Source of the DNA: Fusobacteriaceae bacterium | GTDB lineage: Bacteria; Fusobacteriota; Fusobacteriia; Fusobacteriales; Fusobacteriaceae | Assembly (NCBI GenBank): GCA_016938425.1 | Contig: JAFGUR010000285.1 | Span: forward strand, 1 to 10,946 | Direction: 5' to 3' | DNA length: 10,946 bases | Shown: one piece after another, positions 1 through 6,753 of the stretch | How the letters are laid out: each line of letters opens with the position of its first letter | Position numbering within the stretch: position 1 is the first letter of the stretch | Translations under genes and position numbers: made by a program | The notes under the pieces: generated by a model | Database searches by the model: none | The model's input: only the letters and a program-made list of their open reading frames with translations | Told to the model about the DNA's origin: nothing

Positions 1-655
1 AATTTTTACTACATTCTTTCAATGAATTTCCCCCAACAAAAAATCCATGTACTTCATCAATAAATGCAAATACTATTCTCCAAATAATTAACATTATTAG
101 TGCTATTTTTAATACTTTAAAATAATCAATAAAAAAACAAGAAAGTATAGTAATAATAAAAATTCCAATAACAGATGTTTTCTTCCAGTTAATTTTTTTT
201 CGCTTAACACCTTGCACTATTTCCTTACTATCTTCTACCTCTTTTTCAAATAAATTATTTTGCTTTCTATCTAAGGTAACTATATTTGACAATTTATACT
301 TAACTTTTATTTTTTCTAATTCTACAGGTTCATTGCTATCTTTACTTTTTTTATATTTTATATATCCAACTATTGCTGACCCAATTATAAAAATTATAAA
401 TAGTAGATTATTCCTATCAACTATTTCTTTTAATCCACTATCTTTTAATTTAAATAAAACAATAAATAAAATCATTATTATCCCAATAAAAATTTTATAT
501 ACCCAACCATTTTTCTCATCTTTTGAAATTAATTTTCCTATTTTTAAGCCAATTACACCTATTATTACCGCTCCAACTATAATTAATATAAATACTCCTA
601 TTGCTGCTCCAAATGCCATCATCAAAGCATTCTCTATTCTCTCAATTTTTTCCAT
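1..655 (-). CDS. Multi-pass membrane protein of unknown function, C-terminus beyond the left edge
   Basis: Reading the minus strand from the ATG at 655, the frame stays open for 218 codons to the window edge, which is unlikely by chance in DNA this AT-rich. An in-frame TGA lies three codons upstream, so this is the first possible start; a GGGAG stretch about 13 nt upstream is a loose ribosome binding site. About five hydrophobic segments are visible, near residues 14-37, 52-69, 83-99, 160-178 and 181-200. Between the third and fourth is a charged, Lys/Glu-rich soluble stretch (about 100-158). The segment ending in Trp-Arg-Ile near 192-194 is followed by an acidic Asp-Glu pair. I do not recognise the family. 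A plus-strand open frame at 333-686 overlaps it antisense and is only its shadow. No link to the uvrB unit can be inferred beyond shared orientation and a 96-bp gap. Confidence 0.72.
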   Translation of the reverse strand, partial: MEKIERIENALMMAFGAAIGVFILIIVGAVIIGVIGLKIGKLISKDEKNGWVYKIFIGIIMILFIVLFKLKDSGLKEIVDRNNLLFIIFIIGSAIVGYIKYKKSKDSNEPVELEKIKVKYKLSNIVTLDRKQNNLFEKEVEDSKEIVQGVKRKKINWKKTSVIGIFIITILSCFFIDYFKVLKIALIMLIIWRIVFAFIDEVHGFFVGGNSLKECSKN

Positions 656-693
656 CTTTTCTCATGTTCTCCCATTTGTTGTTTAATTTATTT

Positions 694-747
694 GGGCACA
701 TGCAATATACCCCTACCCCACAATTCCTAACTACTAATTCCTAATTG
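694..747 (-). repeat. Hairpin plus short direct repeats downstream of uvrB
   Basis: On the minus strand GGGTATAT (712-705), loop TGC, ATGTGCCC (701-694) forms an 8-bp stem that needs two G-U pairs, so it folds best as minus-strand RNA. Beside it the 9-mer AATTCCTAA occurs twice (722-730 and 736-744), inside a block whose ends are inverted (CAATT at 721, AATTG ending at 747). No T-tract follows the hairpin, so it is not a standard intrinsic terminator. The two-part layout looks like a dispersed intergenic repeat, but only one copy is in the window. Confidence 0.45.
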
Positions 748-751
748 CCCT

Positions 752-2734
752 TTAGACTTCCAACAACACCTGTTTAAGTCTTTTCATCTCATCACGTTTT
801 TCGATGGCTTTTTCAAAATCAAGTTCTTTAGACAATTTTTTAATTTCTTTTTCAAGAGCTTTAATTTCTTTTTCAATCTCTTCTTTACTTTTATAAACTT
901 TTTTAAGTCCACTTTCTTTCTCTTCTAGGTCAAGACCATAATCAAAGTTAAGAACTTCTTCTGAAATTTCTCTAACAATATTTTTAGGGTCAATTCCATT
1001 TTCTTCATTATATTTAAGTTGTTTTTCTTTTCTACGTTTTACTTCTGAAATAGCTTCATTCATTGACTTTGTCATCTTATTAGCATATAAAATAACTTGA
1101 CCATTTATATTTCTAGCTGCCCTTCCCATTGTTTGAATAAGAGAACGTCTACTTCTAAGGAACCCTTCCTTATCTGCTTCTAAAATAGCCACAAGAGACA
1201 CTTCTGGTATGTCTAATCCTTCTCTTAAAAGGTTAATTCCAACTAACACATCAAATTCACCTTTACGAAGTCCACGAATTATTTCTGTTCTTTCAAGGGT
1301 ATCAATGTCACTATGCATATATTTCACTCTTATTCCAAAATCTAAATAATAATCTGTCAATTCTTCTGACATTTTTTTAGTAAGGGCTGTAACTAAAACT
1401 CTTTCTCCTATTTCTACTCTTTTTCTAATTTCCTCTAACAAGTCATCAACTTGATTATCTGTTGGTTTTATAAATATTTCAGGCTCTACAATTCCTGTTG
1501 GTCTAACTAGTTGTTCTGCAATATAAGGCCCTGTTCTTTCAACTTCATAATCTCCCGGAGTAGCTGATACATAAATAAGTTGATTTGATTTCCCTAAAAA
1601 CTCATCAAACCTAAGAGGCCTATTATCAAGAGCAGAAGGTAATCTAAACCCATTTTCAACAAGAGTTGTTTTTCTGCTCCTATCTCCATTATACATTCCT
1701 CCTATTTGAGAAACTGTAATATGCGACTCATCTATAAAAGTTAAGTAATCACTTGGGAAATAATCAAGTAATGTAAAAGGTGTATCTCCCTCTTTTTTCC
1801 CAGTTAAATATCTACTATAATTTTCAATCCCTTTACAATATCCTATTTCCTTAATCATTTCTAAATCATATTCTGTTCTTTGCTTAATTCTTTGAGCTTC
1901 TAATAAAAGATTTTTCTTGTTAAATTCTTCTACCCTTTCCTCCATGTCTCTCTTAATATTTTCACATATGGTTTCAATATCATCTTCTTCAGCAATATAA
2001 TGACTTGCTGGTAAAAGTGATAATCTTTCAATATTTCTTCTAACTTTTTGCCCAGTAAGTGGATTTATTTCTGATATTTCTTCAAGGTCATCTCCAAAAT
2101 ATTCAAATCTATAAGCAGTTTCCATATATGAAGGATATACATCAATAATGTCACCTTTTACTCTAAATTTTCCACGTTCAAACTCTATGTCATTTCTTTC
2201 ATATCTAATAGAAATAAGCTTTCTCATCATTTCCATTCTGTCTATTCCCGTTTTTAAGTCAACATTAAGAGTTATTTTTCTATACACTTCAGGAGACCCC
2301 AAACCATATATTGCAGAAACAGATGCAACTATAATTACATCATTTCTTGTCATAAGAGCCGCCGTAGCTGCATGACGTAATTTATCAATTTCATCATTTA
2401 TAGATGAATCCTTTTCAATGTAAGTATCTGTTGTTGGAATATATGCCTCTGGCTGATAATAATCATAATATGAAACAAAATATTCTACTGCATTATCTGG
2501 GAAAAATTTCTTATACTCCCCATAAAGTTGTGCTGCTAAAGTCTTATTTGGAGCAAGAATAAGGGCTGGTCTTCCTGTCTCTTTAATTACATTTGCTATT
2601 GTAAATGTTTTTCCACTTCCTGTTACTCCTAATAATATTTGATTTTTTTGACCTTCAACAATTCCTTGAGAAAGTCTTTTTATAGCCTCTGGCTGATCTC
2701 CCATTGGAGAAAATTTTGATTTTAAATTAAACAT
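752..2734 (-). CDS. uvrB: UvrB, excinuclease ABC subunit B
   Basis: UvrB is the damage-verifying helicase-like subunit of nucleotide excision repair. It is loaded on DNA by UvrA and then recruits UvrC for the dual incision. The 660-residue product has the normal family length and order: Walker A GVTGSGKT (36-43), the beta-hairpin that clamps DNA (YYDYYQPEAY, about 89-98), the helicase DESH box (335-338), motif VI QTMGRAARN (534-542), and a C-terminal UVR domain (about 618-653) that contacts UvrC. The start is fixed by AGGAGG at 2745-2740, five bases before the ATG. This site overlaps the TAG stop of the upstream gene, so the two are probably translationally coupled. No clear intrinsic terminator follows. 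Nothing is missing or broken. Confidence 0.98.
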   Translation of the reverse strand: MFNLKSKFSPMGDQPEAIKRLSQGIVEGQKNQILLGVTGSGKTFTIANVIKETGRPALILAPNKTLAAQLYGEYKKFFPDNAVEYFVSYYDYYQPEAYIPTTDTYIEKDSSINDEIDKLRHAATAALMTRNDVIIVASVSAIYGLGSPEVYRKITLNVDLKTGIDRMEMMRKLISIRYERNDIEFERGKFRVKGDIIDVYPSYMETAYRFEYFGDDLEEISEINPLTGQKVRRNIERLSLLPASHYIAEEDDIETICENIKRDMEERVEEFNKKNLLLEAQRIKQRTEYDLEMIKEIGYCKGIENYSRYLTGKKEGDTPFTLLDYFPSDYLTFIDESHITVSQIGGMYNGDRSRKTTLVENGFRLPSALDNRPLRFDEFLGKSNQLIYVSATPGDYEVERTGPYIAEQLVRPTGIVEPEIFIKPTDNQVDDLLEEIRKRVEIGERVLVTALTKKMSEELTDYYLDFGIRVKYMHSDIDTLERTEIIRGLRKGEFDVLVGINLLREGLDIPEVSLVAILEADKEGFLRSRRSLIQTMGRAARNINGQVILYANKMTKSMNEAISEVKRRKEKQLKYNEENGIDPKNIVREISEEVLNFDYGLDLEEKESGLKKVYKSKEEIEKEIKALEKEIKKLSKELDFEKAIEKRDEMKRLKQVLLEV

Positions 2735-2743
2735 ATTATCCTC

Positions 2744-3229
2744 CTAAAATCTTGTTAAAAAATTGAACAGAATTTTTCCTAAAATTGCTGTTCCAACTAA
2801 TAAAATTTTTCCTAACATTAATTTTTTTTCTAAATCTAAATATTCAAAATTGAAAAAATCTTTTTCTTTCTTATTCCCTTTAAAAATTTTATTACCAAAA
2901 AAATCTTTATACAACTTATGATTATTTTTTTCTAAGTTCTCTGAATTCTTAAATTCTTGAAGCTCTTTTCTATAAAATTTATCAAAATACTCTTCTACCT
3001 TTTTCTTTAAAACCCTTTCATTTCCAAAAATAATAATTTCTAAGAAAAATATAAGTATAATTGCAATTATAGGAATAAATGCTCCTAACAAAAAGGTTAC
3101 AATATAAATAAATTTTAAAAACTTTGCTCTTTCCAAGTAATTTCCAACTAACTCTTCGACCTCAGAAAATTCTTTCCTATCAAACTTTCTTTCTCCATAT
3201 GCATCAATTTCTTCATAATCTTCAAACAT
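2744..3229 (-). CDS. Small membrane protein of unknown function, coupled to uvrB
   Basis: This 161-residue protein is not a family I recognise. Residues 1-35 are charged and acidic. Residues 38-69 form one long hydrophobic stretch, enough for a long helix or a tight helical hairpin. Residues 70-136 are highly charged, rich in Lys, Glu, Asn and Phe. A second hydrophobic segment covers about 137-158, just before the C-terminus. No signal peptidase site or catalytic motif is visible. The ATG at 3229 follows a GGGGGG run five bases upstream, an unusual ribosome binding site; an ATG just upstream is closed by a stop within three codons. Its stop overlaps the uvrB Shine-Dalgarno sequence, so it is the first gene of a two-gene unit. 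Its upstream region is interrupted by a small mobile element. Confidence 0.8.
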   Translation of the reverse strand: MFEDYEEIDAYGERKFDRKEFSEVEELVGNYLERAKFLKFIYIVTFLLGAFIPIIAIILIFFLEIIIFGNERVLKKKVEEYFDKFYRKELQEFKNSENLEKNNHKLYKDFFGNKIFKGNKKEKDFFNFEYLDLEKKLMLGKILLVGTAILGKILFNFLTRF

Positions 3230-3245
3230 TTTAGCCCCCCATTTT

Positions 3246-3260
3246 ATTTTCTAAATTTTT
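3246..3260. repeat. 15-bp direct repeat, left copy (apparent target duplication)
   Basis: ATTTTCTAAATTTTT here is repeated exactly at 3515-3529. It abuts the terminal inverted repeat beginning at 3261, and the match ends at that boundary. Confidence 0.7.
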
Positions 3261-3295
3261 TAGTTTGTTGCAAAACTCCAATACCTTTATTTTAC

Positions 3296-3324
3296 TTACA
3301 TAAAAAACTACGTTTTTTATGTAA
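3296..3324. repeat. Perfect 13-bp AT-rich hairpin inside element A
   Basis: TTACATAAAAAAC (3296-3308), loop TAC, GTTTTTTATGTAA (3312-3324) form a perfect 13-bp stem with a 3-nt loop. On the minus strand it follows the GC-rich core and could end or stabilise a transcript of it, although its T-run lies inside the stem rather than after it. Confidence 0.6.
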
Positions 3325-3327
3325 TCC

Positions 3328-3406
3328 CCCCACCTTTGGTGGGGAAAGAGAGGGTCAGTCGGGGCGGAGCCCGAACCCACGGCAAGGAAGTATCCTCGCC
3401 ACTCCA
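3328..3406 (-). repeat. GC-rich structured core, copy A
   Basis: This block stands out as GC-rich in AT-rich surroundings and is homologous to 7848-7921 on the plus strand. The shared text includes TGGAG, GTGGCGAGGAT, TTCCT and GCCGTGGGT. On the minus strand GGCGAGGA (3400-3393), loop TACT, TCCTTGCC (3388-3381) form an 8-bp stem that needs one G-U pair. The same pair is an A-C mismatch on the plus strand, which favours the minus strand as the RNA. GGGC-TCC-GCCC gives a second hairpin, and CCCCACC-AAA-GGTGGGG (3344-3328) a third. I know no named RNA family that it matches. Confidence 0.6.
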
Positions 3407-3478
3407 TAATTCGACTAAAGACTTAAAAGTCTAAGTCTCATTAAAACCAATAAAAATCTTATTTGTATTATTTTTAGC

Positions 3479-3507
3479 TGTATACATATATTTTTTTAGT
3501 TTTGCAA
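3479..3507 (-). promoter_or_regulatory. Possible promoter at the end of element A, pointing inward
   Basis: On the minus strand TTGCAA (3507-3502), a 17-nt spacer and TATACA (3484-3479) give 4/6 matches to each sigma-70 box at ideal spacing. The -35-like box is part of the terminal repeat. Transcription would start near 3472, cross the GC-rich core in its preferred orientation and head toward the uvrB unit. The match is only moderate. Confidence 0.35.
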
Positions 3508-3514
3508 CTAGCTA

Positions 3515-3529
3515 ATTTTCTAAATTTTT
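3515..3529. repeat. 15-bp direct repeat, right copy (apparent target duplication)
   Basis: This is an exact second copy of the 15-mer at 3246-3260. It abuts the right terminal repeat at 3514, and the match does not extend further on either side. Confidence 0.7.
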
Positions 3530-3542
3530 AATTATATAAATT

Positions 3543-3566
3543 AAAAAAAGTGGAAATTTCCACTTT
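3543..3566 (-). terminator. Intrinsic terminator of the radC-ricT-trmN6 operon
   Basis: On the minus strand a perfectly self-complementary 20-mer (3566-3547, arms AAAGTGGAAA and TTTCCACTTT) runs straight into a continuous T-tract ending at 3543. The stem overlaps the last two bases of the trmN6 stop codon. Arm, loop and U-tract geometry fit a rho-independent terminator. Confidence 0.85.
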
Positions 3567-4287
3567 AAGTTATACCATAATATGTTAATAATTCAACTGT
3601 ATAATTATTATTTTCATCATAAATATATAATGGCTCTTCAATTTTACAGTTATGCTTTTTACCCTTAACCAGTTCAATCATAAATAAATCCGATACACTA
3701 TTAGGTTTTGGGTAAACAAATCTTATTCTTTTTGCATATAAATTTCTTTTATTTGCCTCTTCAATTAGCTCCAAAAATCTATTAGTTTTATAAACTATGT
3801 TAAAACTTCCATGATTTTTTAAAAGCCTTTTACCATTATCTAAAAATTCATGTAAATTCAAGTTTATTTCATGCCTAGCTCCTGCTCGATAATCATCTAA
3901 ACTTATTTTACCTTCATTTAATCTCATATATGGTGGATTTGAAATAATTACTTCAAATTCATTTTCCTTATTAAAAGCTTTAATGTTTTCATTATAAACC
4001 GTTATTTTATCTTCTAATCCATTAATTTCTACTGTTTGTTTAGCCATACTTGCAATTGTTTCATCAATTTCTACAGCAAAAATTTTATCTATACTTTCTT
4101 TTCTACACAACAACAGGGGCATTATAGCTGTCCCTGTCCCTATGTCTAAAAGTTTTTTTGCTTTTTTTATTTTTAAAAAATTTACCAGTAAAATTGAATC
4201 AACAGTAAACCTAAAACCTTTCTTTTTTTGTATTATCATACAATTTACCGAATCTAATTTTTCTAGTGTTTCATCATCTTTTATCAT
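3565..4287 (-). CDS. trmN6: TrmN6-like tRNA adenine N6-methyltransferase (COG4123 type)
   Basis: This 240-residue class I SAM-dependent methyltransferase has the SAM-binding motif I LLDIGTGTAIMPLL (46-59), an acidic end of strand 2 (AVEID, 71-75) and the ISNPPY motif (115-120) of enzymes that methylate exocyclic amino groups. The early GFRFTVDSILL stretch (24-34) is typical of the YfiC/TrmN6 group, which modifies A37 next to the anticodon in E. coli tRNA1-Val; the exact tRNA target here is inferred. It starts two bases after the ricT stop with no strong ribosome binding site, so translation probably depends on ricT. In Bacillus subtilis the orthologous yabB/trmNF gene also lies near ricT, which supports the call. 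It is last in the operon, just before a terminator. A relaxed-specificity relative acting on another substrate is possible. Confidence 0.85.
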   Translation of the reverse strand: MIKDDETLEKLDSVNCMIIQKKKGFRFTVDSILLVNFLKIKKAKKLLDIGTGTAIMPLLLCRKESIDKIFAVEIDETIASMAKQTVEINGLEDKITVYNENIKAFNKENEFEVIISNPPYMRLNEGKISLDDYRAGARHEINLNLHEFLDNGKRLLKNHGSFNIVYKTNRFLELIEEANKRNLYAKRIRFVYPKPNSVSDLFMIELVKGKKHNCKIEEPLYIYDENNNYTVELLTYYGIT

Positions 4288-4289
4288 TT

Positions 4290-5177
4290 TTATTCTACCG
4301 AATCTATTTGTTCTAATTTCTTGATTTCTTTATCAATTTCACCTAATTGATTATGTAATCTTTGAGCTTCTTTCTTATCAAAAGTAATTTCTGAAAGTTC
4401 AAATCTATTTATCCCTTTTTCTTGAATATCAACTTGCACAAAGTTATTTAAAGGAGAAATATTTATTACATGACCTTTCCCCATAGGTGTTTCAACTGAT
4501 TGACCTTGTGCTGGGAATTTTTTAATTGCTTCATTGTATTGAGAATACTCGTATTTAATACAACATAAAAGTCTTCCACAAGCTCCACTTATTTTACTTG
4601 GATTAATTACTAAACCTTGATCCCTTGCCATTTTAATAGACACAGAATCAAATTTATTTATAAATGAACGGCAACAAAGTTCTAATCCACAGACTCCAAT
4701 AGTTCCTAAAATCCTAGCTTCATCTCTAACACCTATTTGTCTAAGTTCAATTCTCAGTCTAAATATTGCTGCTAAATCTTTTACTAATTTTCTAAAATCT
4801 ATTCTTCCTTCAGCAGTAAAATAAAATATCAATTTACTTCTATCATATGTGTACTCTGCTGCTACTAGTTTCATAGGTAATTCATGTTCAAATATTTTTT
4901 GTTTACATTGTTCATAAGCCTTATCAGCCATTTCTCTTAACTCTAAATAATGGTTATACTCTGTCTCACTTGCCAATTTTATTACTGGTTTCAAAGGTAA
5001 AACTAAAACCTTTTCATCCAAAATTTGTGGGTCTCCATATACAACTCCTAGTTCTTGACCTCTTATTGTATCTACAAGCACCTTATCCCCTTTTTTATAT
5101 GGATAATTATCTTTAACTTCAAAGTAATATCTTTTTTTTGTTATTTCAAATATTACTCCGACAACTTTATATGTCAT
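4290..5177 (-). CDS. ricT: RicT (YaaT), PSP1-domain protein
   Basis: The 295-residue product is a PSP1 C-terminal-domain protein. In Bacillus subtilis RicT works with RicA and RicF in a complex that carries Fe-S clusters and promotes RNase Y-dependent mRNA maturation. The PSP1 domain covers about residues 62-147. It is followed by the family's cysteine signature GVCGLELCCRSF (161-172) and SGACGRLLCCIKYE (197-210), giving Cys163, 168, 169, 200, 205 and 206, all present. The C-terminal end (about 268-292) is a charged helix likely to form a coiled coil. AGGAGG at 5186-5181 sits just upstream of the ATG and overlaps the radC stop, indicating translational coupling. Whether the organism has RicA and RicF cannot be told from this window. 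Confidence 0.93.
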   Translation of the reverse strand: MTYKVVGVIFEITKKRYYFEVKDNYPYKKGDKVLVDTIRGQELGVVYGDPQILDEKVLVLPLKPVIKLASETEYNHYLELREMADKAYEQCKQKIFEHELPMKLVAAEYTYDRSKLIFYFTAEGRIDFRKLVKDLAAIFRLRIELRQIGVRDEARILGTIGVCGLELCCRSFINKFDSVSIKMARDQGLVINPSKISGACGRLLCCIKYEYSQYNEAIKKFPAQGQSVETPMGKGHVINISPLNNFVQVDIQEKGINRFELSEITFDKKEAQRLHNQLGEIDKEIKKLEQIDSVE

Positions 5178-5185
5178 AAATCCTC

Positions 5186-5857
5186 CTAAATTAAATTCTC
5201 TTCTAAAAAGCTAAAATATCCACCTTTCCCAATAATTATATGGTCAAGTATATTTATTTCTAACTCTTTAAAAATACTTCTCATTGAATTTGTAAAACTT
5301 ATATCTGCCTTAGATGGGTTTAAATTCCCAGAAGGATGATTATGAACGAATATCACTGATTTTGCATTATGCTCAAATATCTCTTTCAAAAGCTCTCTAG
5401 GATATATGTAACTTTTATCAATGGTTCCAACAAATATTGTCTTTTCATTAATAAGAACATTTTGAGTATTTAAAAAAATAATTTTAAACACTTCTACTTC
5501 TAAATTAGACATTTCATAATTCAAATATTCTATAAGTTCCTTTGTTGAAGAAATTTTTTTCCCCATTAATCTATCTTCTTTAAAAATGTATTTTTGGATA
5601 TCTTTAAAAAGTTTCATTAAGACATATGAGGACTCCCCCATATCTTCTACCTCTAAAACTTTTTCTTTAGGTGCATTAAAAACTCCTTCAATAGAACCAA
5701 ATTTATCAATTAATGCCTTTGCTTTAGCCTTACAATCCTTTCTAGGACTGGCATATGTTAAAAACAGCTCTAAAATTTCATAATCTAAAAAACCATCTAA
5801 TCCACCTTTAAGATATTTCTCTTTAAGTCTACTTCTATGCCCATTATTAGTATTCAT
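5186..5857 (-). CDS. radC: RadC-family JAB/JAMM-domain protein
   Basis: This is a 223-residue member of the RadC (UPF0758) family. The N-terminal part (1-90) has the HhH-like helical region (LDYEILELFLTYASPRKDCK, then FGSIEGVF). The C-terminal JAB/MPN domain (about 101-222) carries the metal-binding motif HNHPSGN (172-178) with PSKAD ending at Asp185. An intact motif suggests a metal-dependent fold, but the biochemical role of RadC proteins is unsettled; the original DNA-repair link in E. coli was later disputed. The ATG at 5857 is preceded by AGGTGAG at good spacing, and a consensus promoter lies just upstream, so this is the first gene of the radC-ricT-trmN6 operon. The 3' end overlaps the ricT ribosome binding site. 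Confidence 0.94.
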   Translation of the reverse strand: MNTNNGHRSRLKEKYLKGGLDGFLDYEILELFLTYASPRKDCKAKAKALIDKFGSIEGVFNAPKEKVLEVEDMGESSYVLMKLFKDIQKYIFKEDRLMGKKISSTKELIEYLNYEMSNLEVEVFKIIFLNTQNVLINEKTIFVGTIDKSYIYPRELLKEIFEHNAKSVIFVHNHPSGNLNPSKADISFTNSMRSIFKELEINILDHIIIGKGGYFSFLEENLI

Positions 5858-5877
5858 AATCTCACCTGTGCTTTAAA

Positions 5878-5906
5878 ATTATATATTTTATTTTACCCTT
5901 TGTCAA
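5878..5906 (-). promoter_or_regulatory. Consensus sigma-70 promoter for radC-ricT-trmN6
   Basis: On the minus strand TTGACA (5906-5901), exactly 17 nt, then TATAAT (5883-5878) match the vegetative consensus at all 12 positions. The -10 box lies about 20 nt upstream of the radC ATG, leaving a very short leader that contains the ribosome binding site. No operator-like palindrome was seen, so strong constitutive expression is likely. Confidence 0.9.
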
Positions 5907-5925
5907 TGTAAGTAAATATTGATAA

Positions 5926-6564
5926 CTAAAATTTAAATATCTGTTGTATTAAAAAAATAATTGCAATATGGCTTGGATAAAAATAATAGAAAAATTCTTT
6001 AGTAAATTTTGATTTATATCCTACTTTTCCATTATAAGCCCAAATTATAGGTAATGTTAGCATTGTATACATTTGAGTTTCCCAAATATATAAATATGCT
6101 ACAACATTTATCACTAAATAAGAAAAGAATAAAAGTTTTTTATTATTTCTAAATTTTCTTAATAGATAAATCTGTATTAAACCATAAGCTCCATAATCTA
6201 CATTTATTAACTGCCCTAAAACAAACAAAAATACAATTAATAATTTACCTCTAATATTTTTTTCTTTATCTTCTATATAAAGTATCACTAATCCTAAAAA
6301 TAAAGTAAAAAATATATTTAACATTGTAATTTTAGTTACCAAATAGAAAGGTATTTGTATTATTATAGCAAAAATTAAGATTTTAGTAATATATTTTTTA
6401 AAATCCTTAGTATACTCATACCCTAATGTTAATAAAAAAGCAAATAATGGGAAACTTAATCTTCCCACAATTCTAAACCACTCAATCTCTGGAAAAAGTA
6501 TATATCCCACATGGTCTAAAACCATAAATAACATTGCTAGTAATTTAATTTGAAAATTAGTCAT
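5926..6564 (-). CDS. TraX-family integral membrane protein
   Basis: This hydrophobic 212-residue protein has the TraX family pattern: IKLLAMLFMVLDHVG near the N-terminus with LDH at 16-18, GRLSFPLFAFLL at 34-45, NVDYGAYGL at 121-129, and FYYFYPSH at 192-199 before the last membrane segment. About seven hydrophobic segments are visible. The founding member acetylates F-pilin N-termini, but most chromosomal homologues lie outside conjugation loci and may act on other acceptors; no conjugation genes are present here. The start is taken at 6564 because GGAGGAA (6577-6571) lies six bases upstream. A longer reading from a TTG at 6579 would overlap that ribosome binding site and is unlikely. The gene is divergent from ispG. 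No terminator separates it from the radC promoter 20 bp downstream, so read-through is possible. Confidence 0.85.
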   Translation of the reverse strand: MTNFQIKLLAMLFMVLDHVGYILFPEIEWFRIVGRLSFPLFAFLLTLGYEYTKDFKKYITKILIFAIIIQIPFYLVTKITMLNIFFTLFLGLVILYIEDKEKNIRGKLLIVFLFVLGQLINVDYGAYGLIQIYLLRKFRNNKKLLFFSYLVINVVAYLYIWETQMYTMLTLPIIWAYNGKVGYKSKFTKEFFYYFYPSHIAIIFLIQQIFKF

Positions 6565-6589
6565 AAAAATTTCCTCCAATCAACACTAA

Positions 6590-6618
6590 ATATTAGTTTA
6601 TTTATTTGATTTTTTCAA
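6590..6618 (-). promoter_or_regulatory. Probable promoter of the TraX-family gene
   Basis: On the minus strand TTGAAA (6618-6613), a 17-nt spacer and TAATAT (6595-6590) score 5/6 and 4/6 against the sigma-70 boxes. The -10 box is about 25 nt upstream of the 6564 start. It forms a divergent pair with the ispG promoter in the 189-bp intergenic region. Confidence 0.55.
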
Positions 6619-6688
6619 TAGTATTTTTAGAATTTTTCTTGTTAATTAATAAAATAGTTTTTTTAATTTTTATTTTCCTAAAAATTCC

Positions 6689-6717
6689 TTGTACTTCTAT
6701 TTTAGTTGTAATATAAT
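6689..6717 (+). promoter_or_regulatory. Promoter of ispG
   Basis: TTGTAC (6689-6694), exactly 17 nt, then TATAAT (6712-6717): a perfect -10 and a 4/6 -35. The leader to the GTG start at 6754 is about 30 nt and holds AAGGAGAT. No riboswitch-like structure was seen in it. Confidence 0.8.
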
Positions 6718-6753
6718 ATAGGAAAATTAAAGGTATTTTTAAGGAGATATGTT

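Larger units (their letters stand above)
3261..3514. mobile_element. MITE-like element A, 254 bp, no coding capacity
   Basis: The two ends are inverted repeats: TAGTTTGTTGCAAAACT at 3261-3277, and on the other strand from 3514 TAGCTAGTTGCAAAACT, matching at 15 of 17 positions with the inner 11 perfect. Exact 15-bp direct repeats flank both ends. There is no open frame, so it would need a transposase supplied in trans. Inside, reading the minus strand, are a possible promoter next to the right end, an imperfect palindrome around AGACTTAAAAGTCT (3419-3432), a GC-rich core (3406-3328) and an AT-rich 13-bp hairpin (3324-3296). A 15-bp duplication is longer than most insertion sequence families make; IS1634-type elements are one group known for long duplications, but the family here is not established. 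It fills most of the 335-bp gap between the trmN6 and uvrB units. Confidence 0.68.

Noticed and set aside
333..686. Plus-strand open frame of 117 codons
   Set aside because: It is antisense to the longer membrane-protein frame at 1-655. Its Ile/Asn/Pro-rich composition is what the complement of a hydrophobic AT-rich gene gives, and it has no ribosome binding site.
3361..3392. Possible tRNA T-arm (GTGGG, loop TTCGGGC, TCCGC on the minus strand)
   Set aside because: The 7-nt loop resembles a T-loop, but no acceptor stem, D-arm or anticodon arm can be built around it, and the homologous copy at 7876-7898 does not keep the loop.
6565..6579. TTG start at 6579 for the TraX-family gene
   Set aside because: The TTG overlaps the GGAGGAA that is ideally placed for the ATG at 6564.
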